From Photobacterium sp. CCB-ST2H9 (lineage in GTDB: Bacteria > Pseudomonadota > Gammaproteobacteria > Enterobacterales > Vibrionaceae): 64,000 nt of DNA. The position numbers and the translations under genes are program-made. Numbering within the stretch: the stretch's first letter is position 1; each line of letters starts with the position of its first letter. Location: positions 1,116,001 through 1,180,000 of the forward strand of contig NZ_CP100425.1 in NCBI RefSeq assembly GCF_023151555.2, written 5' to 3'. The notes beneath the pieces are model-generated. The model saw nothing but the letters and a program-made list of their open reading frames with translations. It was not told where the DNA came from and made no database searches. This document shows positions 36,733 through 43,676 of this stretch, one piece after another.

Positions 36733-37149
36733 ATGAGTGGGTTGGCTGAACAAGCGCTGCAGTTCTTTGATGCGTGTGAAACAGGGAAAGGTTGGGAAGT
36801 TTGTAAAACCTATTGTCATTCCGATGCGACTTTTTCAGCGCAGGCTGCGGCGCTTGCTGATATCAGGACAATTCAGGGGTATACCGAATGGACGAAAGGT
36901 CTGTTTGGCCCGATACCCGATGGCCACTATGAGCTGCGTTTCTTTGCCGAGGACTCAGAGCGTGCCTGTGTGGCGGCTTATGCGGTCTATCACGGTACAA
37001 ATACCGGACCGGGTGGCCCGGTTGATCCGACAGGTAAAACGGTGGCGGCGGACTACGTATACGTCATGCAGTTTGAGGGAAACCTCATCCGGCATATGAC
37101 AAAAATCTGGAATGATGGCTTTAGCCTCCAGCAGCTGGGCTGGGTCTAA
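36733..37149 (+). CDS. SnoaL-like NTF2-fold protein
   Basis: 138 residues preceded by AGGATG. The sequence fits the cone-shaped NTF2/SnoaL fold: a helical start (SGLAEQALQFFDACETGKGW), then YCHSDATFSAQ, TIQGYTEWTKGLFGPIPDGH and a beta-rich end (VYVMQFEGNLIRHMTKIWND). Such domains are isomerases, cyclases or ligand binders; there is no evidence for a specific role. Its own terminator follows. Confidence 0.8.
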   Translation: MSGLAEQALQFFDACETGKGWEVCKTYCHSDATFSAQAAALADIRTIQGYTEWTKGLFGPIPDGHYELRFFAEDSERACVAAYAVYHGTNTGPGGPVDPTGKTVAADYVYVMQFEGNLIRHMTKIWNDGFSLQQLGWV

Positions 37150-37164
37150 AGTTTTTATTCCGGG

Positions 37165-37183
37165 GCATGCACAATGTGCATGC
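37165..37183. promoter_or_regulatory. Perfect 19-bp palindrome
   Basis: GCATGCACA and TGTGCATGC flank a single central A. It lies 15 bases after the SnoaL-like gene and upstream of a separate terminator, so it is more likely an operator or repeat than a transcription end. No regulator is recognised nearby. Confidence 0.35.
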
Positions 37184-37198
37184 AGCATACTTCCGTTA

Positions 37199-37236
37199 AA
37201 AAATGGCACGCTTGAACCGCCAAGTGTGCCTTTCTT
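37199..37236 (+). terminator. Terminator after the SnoaL-like gene
   Basis: GGCACGCTTG and CAAGTGTGCC pair (one G-U) around a 6-nt loop, with an A-run before and TTTCTTT after. Confidence 0.8.
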
Positions 37237-37313
37237 TATGGATGTGAATTTCCATCATTCATTGATGAATATTGTTGTTCCTATTTCAGGATAGTTTTAA
37301 AGAAGGAAAAGAG

Positions 37314-37751
37314 ATGCACCCGAACCGGCACGCGATTGCTTTTGGAAGTCTTGTATTTTTAATGGTTGTGATTGTTGGCAGTATTTTACTGACGCTGTGG
37401 GCCTGGCCTCAGTACAAAGTGTATAAGCAGGAAATGGATGGGATTGCGGCGCTGAAAGAAGCGGAATGGAGCAAAAAGATTCTGATTGAAGAAGCAAAAG
37501 CGAGAGAACAGGCTTCACTCATGCAGGCAAAAGCCAGAATTACTCTGGCGAAAGCTGAAGGCCAGGCCGATATAGAGCGGGCAAAAGCTGCAGCTGAAGC
37601 GAACCGAATTATTGGCGAATCGCTGAAAAATAATGAAGAGTATCTTCGTTATGTGTGGATCAAAGGGCTTCAGGACGGTAAAGGGGAGCGAATTTATATT
37701 CCGACAGAAGCCGGTTTACCAATTCTGGAAGCAGGCAAAGCACAAAACTGA
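37314..37751 (+). CDS. SPFH/prohibitin-like tail without the SPFH core
   Basis: 145 residues from ATG 37314, with AAGGAAAAG upstream. One N-terminal membrane helix (~10-30, FGSLVFLMVVIVGSILLTLW) is followed by an Ala/Lys/Glu-rich coiled coil (~45-105) and a C-terminal block NNEEYLRYVWIKGLQDGKG and IYIPTEAGLPILEAG. The coiled coil and this last block match the C-terminus of HflK/prohibitin-type SPFH proteins, but the ~150-residue SPFH domain between anchor and coil is missing. It may modulate membrane-protease complexes or oligomerise with full-length SPFH proteins. It has its own RBS and no sign of a frameshift. Confidence 0.65.
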   Translation: MHPNRHAIAFGSLVFLMVVIVGSILLTLWAWPQYKVYKQEMDGIAALKEAEWSKKILIEEAKAREQASLMQAKARITLAKAEGQADIERAKAAAEANRIIGESLKNNEEYLRYVWIKGLQDGKGERIYIPTEAGLPILEAGKAQN

Positions 37752-37874
37752 CAGTCAGCACTTCACCTGAGTTGCTGAGACTGTTCAGATGAACAATACG
37801 CCGAATGCTGCATCATATTGAAGCAGAGTTATATTGATGCAGCGTTTAATTGAATCATCAGCATGGAGGAATCA

Positions 37875-38831
37875 GTGCGTCAGTCAATCTCAGCTTTATT
37901 CGTCATCTTTGCCGTGCTGTTCATCCCGGTCGCAGCAAGTGCACCGTCGCTCAACAATCGGGCAGAGAAGGCTTCAGGTGTCGTGCAACAGTCCATCATG
38001 ATTGATGGATTGCAACGCAGTTATTATGTTCACTTTCCATCGGTTTCCCGGACACCGGCCAGATTGCCTCTGGTGCTGGTGCTCCATGGCGGCGGAAGAG
38101 GGAATGGTCTCACGCCTGCCCGCTATATGGGATTTACGGCATTGGCAGACCGCGAACATTTCATTGTGGCATACCCCAATGGTGTAGATGCTTTTTGGCG
38201 TGACGGCAGAGACCTGACATTTCGTGGTGATATTGAAGGACGAGTTGATGATGTTGCGTATATTTCTGCGCTCATCGATCGTTTTGTTCATCAATATCAT
38301 GTTGATCCGAAGCGGGTGTATGTCACCGGCATTTCCAACGGCGGTATGATGACCTTGCGCTTGGGATGTGAACTCAGTGCTAAATTGGCCGCCATTGCCC
38401 CGATTGCGGCCAATACTCCCAGGCGCATATACAATACCTGTCAGCCAGCAGCTTCGCTTCCTGTCCTTGTGATGAATGGTACGGCAGATCCTCTGGTACC
38501 TTATGATGGCGGGGATGTCCGTTTTTTTCGTCAAAGGCGGGGGAAAGTGGTTTCAACGCAAGAGACAGTGTTGTTTTGGCGACAGCAGAATCAGTGCCGT
38601 GGTATGCCAGAAACCCGACAATTACCGGATCGGGACACAGGTGACAGTTCGCGAGTGACCCGGACAATTTATGGAAGCTCATGTCCGGTGGAAATGTATA
38701 CGGTCATTGGTGGCGGTCATACTCTGCCGGGCAGTGACTTGCCCGATCTTCCCCGGATTTTGGGACAGAAAAACAGAGATATTGACGGAGCAGCAGTCAT
38801 CTGGACATTTTTTAAAAATCATTCGAGATAA
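37875..38831 (+). CDS. Secreted LpqC/PHB-depolymerase-family esterase
   Basis: 318 residues. GTG 37875 is preferred over ATG 37863 because the bases after that ATG (GGAGG, 37865-37869) form an ideal ribosome site for the GTG. A signal peptide runs to about residue 22 (ISALFVIFAVLFIPVAASA). Alpha/beta-hydrolase motifs are VLVLHGGGRGNG (oxyanion hole), VTGISNGGMMTLRLGC (nucleophile Ser), NGTADPLVPYDGG (Asp) and GGGHTLPG (His). The family includes extracellular polyhydroxybutyrate depolymerases and feruloyl esterases; a small secreted esterase is as precise as the sequence allows. Confidence 0.82.
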   Translation: MRQSISALFVIFAVLFIPVAASAPSLNNRAEKASGVVQQSIMIDGLQRSYYVHFPSVSRTPARLPLVLVLHGGGRGNGLTPARYMGFTALADREHFIVAYPNGVDAFWRDGRDLTFRGDIEGRVDDVAYISALIDRFVHQYHVDPKRVYVTGISNGGMMTLRLGCELSAKLAAIAPIAANTPRRIYNTCQPAASLPVLVMNGTADPLVPYDGGDVRFFRQRRGKVVSTQETVLFWRQQNQCRGMPETRQLPDRDTGDSSRVTRTIYGSSCPVEMYTVIGGGHTLPGSDLPDLPRILGQKNRDIDGAAVIWTFFKNHSR

Positions 38832-38834
38832 TTG

Positions 38835-39083
38835 ATGATGAAGTTCATTGCCATGTTTGGATGGATATTCTTGATTGGTTCGCTTGCCCTGTTTGCCAGT
38901 GACTGGTTTCCGGTGAGTGTATCCTCCGAACCATTTACGTCATTCTCCGGGACCGACGACTATGCGCGTGTGGTTTCAGGTCATGACAGCGAATGGGAAC
39001 TCCTGGCGGAGATGAAACTACCAGCTTTATTCACTGGCCTGCTGATGATTGTTTATGCTTGGTACCGCGGCCGTTCAAAGTAA
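38835..39083 (+). CDS. Small membrane protein
   Basis: 82 residues starting 3 bases after the esterase stop, with two hydrophobic helices (residues ~4-22 and ~58-76) and a polar loop between. Probably cotranscribed and translationally coupled with the esterase. Family not recognised. Confidence 0.55.
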   Translation: MMKFIAMFGWIFLIGSLALFASDWFPVSVSSEPFTSFSGTDDYARVVSGHDSEWELLAEMKLPALFTGLLMIVYAWYRGRSK

Positions 39084-39155
39084 ATTGAAAACTATTTAAA
39101 TGGTTCTTTGGAAAATAAATGTTGATAGCTTTTTCAATGAAATGGTTTGGTAAGC

Positions 39156-39596
39156 ATGATGATGAAAATAGAACAAGCGAAAAAGAAAGATCATCAGAAA
39201 TTGATAGAGATTTGGGAATCTTCCGTCAGAGCGACTCACGACTTTCTGAAGGAATCTGATCTGCAGGCCCTGAAGCCGCTCATTCTGAATCAGTATTTCG
39301 ATGCGGTAGACCTGAAGTGTGTCAGAAACCCGGATGGGGAAATCATGGGATTTTGTGGTGTACATGGTGACAATATTGAAATGCTTTTTGTTTCACCGGA
39401 TGTCCGGGGCAAAGGTGTGGGTTCTGCATTGGTGCATCATGCCATTCATGTTCAGAGTGTAAAGAAAGTGGATGTTAATGAGCAAAATGAACAAGCGTTA
39501 GGGTTTTATCAGCATTTGGGGTTTACGGTGACCAGCCGTTCGCCGCTGGACGGGCAAGGTAACCCTTATCCTATATTGCATCTGGTGCTCTGCTGA
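39156..39596 (+). CDS. GNAT N-acetyltransferase (YjaB-like)
   Basis: 146 residues; three consecutive ATGs (39156, 39159, 39162) are possible starts. An opening helix pair ends in WESSVRATHDFLKESDLQAL, as in YjaB-like GNATs. Motif A is MLFVSPDVRGKGVGSALVHH and motif B is VNEQNEQALGFYQHLGFTV. Acceptor unknown. Confidence 0.85.
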   Translation: MMMKIEQAKKKDHQKLIEIWESSVRATHDFLKESDLQALKPLILNQYFDAVDLKCVRNPDGEIMGFCGVHGDNIEMLFVSPDVRGKGVGSALVHHAIHVQSVKKVDVNEQNEQALGFYQHLGFTVTSRSPLDGQGNPYPILHLVLC

Positions 39597-39864
39597 TCGT
39601 CTTTCCTCCTGATTCATTCAATCTCCCCGACATACGCTGCGAACGCTGACGGATACATATCGACTCATCAATCCATTGGTTGCCGGGTCGTTTTTTATCG
39701 CGATATCAATACTGTATGTTTTCTCTGTATATCCAGATGTGTTTGTATGATCGAACATCAAGTTTTCATGATCCGTTTTGTTGGAGGGGATTTCTTGCTC
39801 TACACCTAATGGGTGGAAACTGAAACATCCATCAGCAGTAAATGTAATTGTGACGGGAGGCGAC

Positions 39865-40161
39865 ATGGAGCAGTTTACTTTCGAACGACTGGAAAAAATG
39901 GTCGGCGAAAAAATATCAGTGGCATTGGATGACAAGACAACCCGAAATATTGAGATTACCGGTGTGCAACGGACAAACATGCAAAATAAGGCGTGGGATT
40001 CTTTTGCGTTGTATCTCAATTGTGGCGATTTAGAGGGTGGTATAGCACAGGGTACTTATTTATTCAGCCACCAGAAATTAGGTGAAGCAGCACTGTTTGT
40101 TTCCCCGAATTCTGAAAAAGAGCTGGAAGTGATTTTCTCCCGGAAGGCAGTCCAGTCTTAA
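39865..40161 (+). CDS. DUF6916-like small beta-rich protein
   Basis: 98 residues from ATG 39865, with GGGAGG at 39855-39860; the upstream extension to 39778 is discarded. Segments EQFTFERLEKMVGEKISVAL, SFALYLNCGDL, QGTYLFSH and LGEAALFVSP fit a small beta-sandwich family (DUF6916, from memory) that is often encoded next to tail-collar proteins, as here. It starts a + strand run with three collar genes 16-20 nt apart, so it is probably a structural or assembly partner of them. Confidence 0.6.
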   Translation: MEQFTFERLEKMVGEKISVALDDKTTRNIEITGVQRTNMQNKAWDSFALYLNCGDLEGGIAQGTYLFSHQKLGEAALFVSPNSEKELEVIFSRKAVQS

Positions 40162-40176
40162 TCAGCAGAGGTGAGT

Positions 40177-40716
40177 ATGGAACCTTATATCGGTAATATT
40201 CAGATGTTTGGGGCATTTTTTGCACCCAGGAACTATGCGTTGTGTAATGGCCAAATCCTGGATATCAACCAGAACCAGGCACTCTATGTGCTCTTGGGAA
40301 ATACATTTGGCGGCACCCCGCAGTTGAATTTCCAATTACCGGATTTACAGGGGCGAATGCCGGTCAATCCCGGAACCCTCAAACCTTCAAACACGAATCT
40401 GAGTCAGGGACAACTTGGCGGCTTGGAGTCCGTTGCCTTGCTGCAATCAGAAATGCCTGCTCATAATCATGTCGTGAATGCTTCATCACAAGTGGGCGAC
40501 TCGCCAAGACCAAATAATAAAAAGCTGACGCAGCCGACGGTCTTTGCAGCATCAGCCCAGAATACATCTGTTTATTCGTTACCTGCCAATCTGGTGAAGA
40601 TGAATGGGCTGGCAATCGGTGCAACCGGTGCCGGTACTGCGCATAACAATATGCAGCCAAGTACCGCCGTGAATTTTTGCATTGCTTTGACCGGTATTTT
40701 CCCGAATAGAGATTGA
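40177..40716 (+). CDS. Tail-collar (MdpB-like) protein 1
   Basis: 179 residues from ATG 40177. Collar-domain signatures: IGNIQMFGAFFAPRNYALCN at the start, NQALYVLLGNTFGGTPQLNF, LPDLQGRMPVNPG, LLQSEMPAHNHVV and a C-terminal AHNNMQPSTAVNFCIAL. Phage collar and fibre-tip domains of this kind trimerise; bacterial stand-alone copies are called microcystin-dependent-like (MDTS/MdpB) proteins and have no settled function. No signal peptide. It is the first of three tandem paralogues and is not in a prophage context. Confidence 0.85.
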   Translation: MEPYIGNIQMFGAFFAPRNYALCNGQILDINQNQALYVLLGNTFGGTPQLNFQLPDLQGRMPVNPGTLKPSNTNLSQGQLGGLESVALLQSEMPAHNHVVNASSQVGDSPRPNNKKLTQPTVFAASAQNTSVYSLPANLVKMNGLAIGATGAGTAHNNMQPSTAVNFCIALTGIFPNRD

Positions 40717-40730
40717 AATGGAGATTATTT

Positions 40731-41252
40731 ATGTCTACACGTTTTCTGTCGGAAATTACGCTTTTTGCGGGTAACTATTCACCTGAGCAGTGGGCATATT
40801 GCTACGGTGATGTGGTGCCTATTGTGAACAATGAAGCGCTGTATTCGTTGCTTGGAACCACCAATGGCGGGGATGGTCGCACAACATTTGCTTTGCCTGA
40901 TCTTCGGGGGCGCGTGCCGGTTGGGATGGGGCAGGGCAAAGGGCTGACACTCAGAAATCAGGGGAGTCGGTTCGGAGAAGAATCTGTGGTTCTTGACATT
41001 AAAAATCTGCCGGAACATACGCATTCACTCATCGCTTCTTCTGACAGCGCCGTCTCACCTGAACCCTCTTCCTCTTTTGTCCTGGGGAAAGCAAATCAGT
41101 ATTTTGCCAATCCGGCGGCAGAAGACATGGTTGCTATGAAAACGGACGCGATTGCATCCACGGGCAGCGGCCTGGCGCACAATAATATGGCACCCGTGCT
41201 GGCGCTGAATTTTATTATCTGCACAGCGGGTGTTTACCCGCAAAGAAGCTGA
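40731..41252 (+). CDS. Tail-collar (MdpB-like) protein 2
   Basis: 173 residues from ATG 40731 with GGAG at 40720-40723; ATG 40713 overlaps the previous stop and has no site. Same blocks as its neighbour: ITLFAGNYSPEQWAYCYGDV, NEALYSLLGTTNGGDGRTTF, LPDLRGRVPVGMGQG, LPEHTHSL, AHNNMAPVLALNFIIC. It differs enough from copy 1 (roughly half of the residues) to be an old paralogue, not a recent duplication. Confidence 0.85.
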   Translation: MSTRFLSEITLFAGNYSPEQWAYCYGDVVPIVNNEALYSLLGTTNGGDGRTTFALPDLRGRVPVGMGQGKGLTLRNQGSRFGEESVVLDIKNLPEHTHSLIASSDSAVSPEPSSSFVLGKANQYFANPAAEDMVAMKTDAIASTGSGLAHNNMAPVLALNFIICTAGVYPQRS

Positions 41253-41264
41253 GGGGATGGCAAG

Positions 41265-41795
41265 ATGAGTGAAGCATTTTACGGCGAAATCATGATGATG
41301 CCTTACAACTATGCGCCTCGTTACTGGGCCGTCTGTTACGGGCAGAAAATGAGCACTGTACAGAACCAGGCTTTGTTCTCCGTGATTCAGAATATTTTTG
41401 GTCCATGGGACCCGAACTATTTTTATCTGCCGGATCTCAGGGGCAGGGTACCTATGGGGGCAGGCCGGGGACCGGGGTTAACCCCATATCAGATTGGTAA
41501 TGTCATCGGGAGTGATCAGGTTTCATTGACCGATCAACAGATCCCGCCTCACACCCATCAGTTGTCGGGTACCTTTAAACCAGGTTCTACAGATGTTGCA
41601 CAGGGAGCCGTACCGGGTCTGTTGACGGATAGCATCACGGTTGAAAACCGATACAGTACAGGCGATGTTGATACCAAACTGAATCTTGGCAGTCTGGATA
41701 TGGCGGGTCAGAGCCTTCCGCATGAAAATATGCAGCCGTATCTGGCCATTAACTTTTGCATCTGTATTGACGGGGTTTATCCGGTCCGTTCATGA
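41265..41795 (+). CDS. Tail-collar (MdpB-like) protein 3
   Basis: 176 residues. Third paralogue with MMPYNYAPRYWAVCYGQ, NQALFSVIQNIFGPWDPNYF, LPDLRGRVPMGAGRGPG, IPPHTHQLSG and PHENMQPYLAINFCICIDGV. All three end in a short V/F-Y-P segment. Three collar proteins of equal length in one operon suggest a hetero-oligomeric tip, for example a heterotrimer or stacked trimers. The subtilase gene follows 37 bases later. Confidence 0.85.
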   Translation: MSEAFYGEIMMMPYNYAPRYWAVCYGQKMSTVQNQALFSVIQNIFGPWDPNYFYLPDLRGRVPMGAGRGPGLTPYQIGNVIGSDQVSLTDQQIPPHTHQLSGTFKPGSTDVAQGAVPGLLTDSITVENRYSTGDVDTKLNLGSLDMAGQSLPHENMQPYLAINFCICIDGVYPVRS

Positions 41796-41832
41796 CGATG
41801 TTCAGGCTGTGACTGTCATTAAGGTATTTGGA

Positions 41833-43122
41833 ATGCGCACAATCAGCATTTACTGGCTGATTGTGCTGTTTGCGATCTTTGTAGCGGGTCAGGCTGAGGC
41901 CCGCAAGATCTGGCCGGCATCGCTGACGGTGCAGTATCAGGGACAACCGGTCAGGTTGTCTTTTGAAAAGCTTCAGCAGGATGAGCCGGTGTATTCGCAT
42001 CCTGCGATGGGGAACGCAGGTCTCCGGCTGAGCCATCGGGTCTTGTTTCGTCATGATAAATCACTGAATTTCAATCAGCTTGATGCCCTGAAAGACCGGC
42101 GAGTGGCCCGGGTGTTTGAGCTGGAGTCCGCCTATTGGTCCGTGGTGTTGACACAGGGGGCGGCAGACTCTCTGAGTCTGGTTGAGTCGTTACGGCATGC
42201 AGACGGGGTGACGTTGGCTGAACCTGATTTCCTGCAAGTTCGGCTGCATCGAAACCGGGAACCTGTATTTTCACCCAGCGTTCAGGCGAAAGCTGTCAGA
42301 ACTCAGCTGTCTCTGACTCATTGGCCTGCGCAGGCGGGGGCGGGGATGCGGGTAGCTGTGATTGATGCGGCTTTCAGTCTATCGGATCCAACGCTGCAGC
42401 CAATGTTAGTGCTGTTTCATTACGATGTGGATCATCGTCGTGAACTTCCGCTGAACGCAAAAGCGTTAGCGGCGTTTCAGTTCGATACGCTACATGGCGA
42501 TGGTGATTTAGCGATGATCTGGTCGCGGCATCCGGATTTTACCGGGCTGGCGCCGGATGCCAGTGCCATTTTATTACGCCGGGATAAAAACTGGACCTCA
42601 GATATTCTGATTGCGTTGCAACTGGCCTTTCTGAAGGATGCAGATTTGATTCAGGCAGCCTGGACATTGCCATTCACGCAGCAAGCGCTAACGGATGCGT
42701 TGCTCATGCTGAAAGCACAGGGGCGACATGGCAAAGGGCTGGTCGTGGTTGCTGCAGCCGGAAATCAGTCACAGAATCTGGATGCGAGTTTTGCGCTGGC
42801 GGCACAACCGCAGGTGCTGGCTGTGAATGCGGTAAGTGCGGGTACACAATGGCCCGCAACGGGCCGCAATCTTGCCACTGCCGTTGAAGTTCCCTATCAG
42901 GTTTATTCAAGTGCAACCCAGACATACAGTCTGGCGTATTCAAACACCTCTGCAGCCACGGCGGCAACCACGGGTGTACTGGCTGCCGTGCTGAGTGTTC
43001 AGCCCGCGCTGACGGCTGCTCAGTTACATTATTTGGTGTGCCAGTTCAGTCAGCCGGTTCTGGATGCACAAAGCCTGATGCAGCATGTGCAAAGGACGCA
43101 GAATCAAAATGTAAGGCTTTGA
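41833..43122 (+). CDS. Secreted divergent subtilase (S8 peptidase)
   Basis: 429 residues from ATG 41833 (MRTISIYWLIVLFAIFVAG, signal peptide ending AEA). After a ~150-residue propeptide-like region, the S8 core has D178 (MRVAVIDAAF), H221 (DTLHGDGDLAMIW), the oxyanion N311 (VVVAAAGNQSQ) and S373 (SNTSAATAATTGVLAA). The usual DTG, HGTxVAG and GTSMAAP are replaced by DAA, HGDGDLA and NTSAATA, so the triad is present but the motifs are unusual. It may process the surface proteins encoded around it; the position between the collar operon and the giant adhesin supports this, by inference only. Confidence 0.75.
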   Translation: MRTISIYWLIVLFAIFVAGQAEARKIWPASLTVQYQGQPVRLSFEKLQQDEPVYSHPAMGNAGLRLSHRVLFRHDKSLNFNQLDALKDRRVARVFELESAYWSVVLTQGAADSLSLVESLRHADGVTLAEPDFLQVRLHRNREPVFSPSVQAKAVRTQLSLTHWPAQAGAGMRVAVIDAAFSLSDPTLQPMLVLFHYDVDHRRELPLNAKALAAFQFDTLHGDGDLAMIWSRHPDFTGLAPDASAILLRRDKNWTSDILIALQLAFLKDADLIQAAWTLPFTQQALTDALLMLKAQGRHGKGLVVVAAAGNQSQNLDASFALAAQPQVLAVNAVSAGTQWPATGRNLATAVEVPYQVYSSATQTYSLAYSNTSAATAATTGVLAAVLSVQPALTAAQLHYLVCQFSQPVLDAQSLMQHVQRTQNQNVRL

Positions 43123-43139
43123 TACAAGGAAGAAAACAG

Positions 43140-43667
43140 ATGCAATTACAGGATTTAAAACTGCCGGGTGGTTTACATGTCCGGCCTTCGAACAGTTCGG
43201 CGGCAGACCGTATATTTCTGGAGCAATTACATAACGAGCGACGGGATGATTTGCGTTTGATTGACGGTGAACGTGATTTTATTGAGTCGCTGATCGACAT
43301 GCAGTTCAAAGCCATGAATCAGGGCTATGGCGATCAGTTTCCTGAAGCTCTTTATTTTGTGATTGAGTATCACAAAGAAGCGGTTGGCAGAGCGGTGCTG
43401 GATTTTTCTCAGGGCAAGGTGCATCTCATTGATATTGCTTTTAAACGGGAAGCCAGAGGGCATGGTCTGGGCGAAGCCGTGATCCGGTCATTTATGTATT
43501 CAGCGAATCAGTTAAAGGCGCCCATGATGCTCTCGGTTCAGCAGATCAATCAGGGCGCAAGGCAGCTTTACCTGAAACTGGGATTTACCATTGAGCAGGC
43601 AGAGCCGCCTTATGAGCGGATGATTTGGTATCCGCCCAGCATGCGACCGGTCTTCGCTGGCGTATAA
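43140..43667 (+). CDS. GNAT-family acetyltransferase
   Basis: 175 residues from ATG 43140, with AAGGAAG upstream. Motif A: HLIDIAFKREARGHGLGEAV; motif B: VQQINQGARQLYLKLGFTIE. The N-terminal part (SSAADRIFLEQLHNERRDDL) is a recognisable GNAT opening seen in family members associated with collar proteins (from memory). It lies 17 nt after the subtilase gene and so belongs to the same transcript; it may modify one of the exported proteins before secretion, or a small molecule. Confidence 0.75.
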   Translation: MQLQDLKLPGGLHVRPSNSSAADRIFLEQLHNERRDDLRLIDGERDFIESLIDMQFKAMNQGYGDQFPEALYFVIEYHKEAVGRAVLDFSQGKVHLIDIAFKREARGHGLGEAVIRSFMYSANQLKAPMMLSVQQINQGARQLYLKLGFTIEQAEPPYERMIWYPPSMRPVFAGV

Positions 43668-43676
43668 GCCAGCGGA

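Noticed and set aside
30165..39596. A superintegron cassette array (many small + strand genes of GNAT, NUDIX, NIPSNAP, SnoaL and DUF types)
   Set aside because: I found no attC-type sites between the genes, several genes are translationally coupled (32628/32631, 32945/32942), and some have their own terminators. The gene families are typical of cassettes, but the structure is not.
39618..40019. A 133-residue minus-strand ORF opposite the DUF6916-like gene
   Set aside because: No ribosome site, and it mostly mirrors the supported + strand gene; the composition is not protein-like.
39865..41795. A prophage remnant as explanation for the three collar genes
   Set aside because: There are no capsid, packaging, tail-tube, baseplate, integrase or lysis genes on either side, and base composition matches the surroundings.
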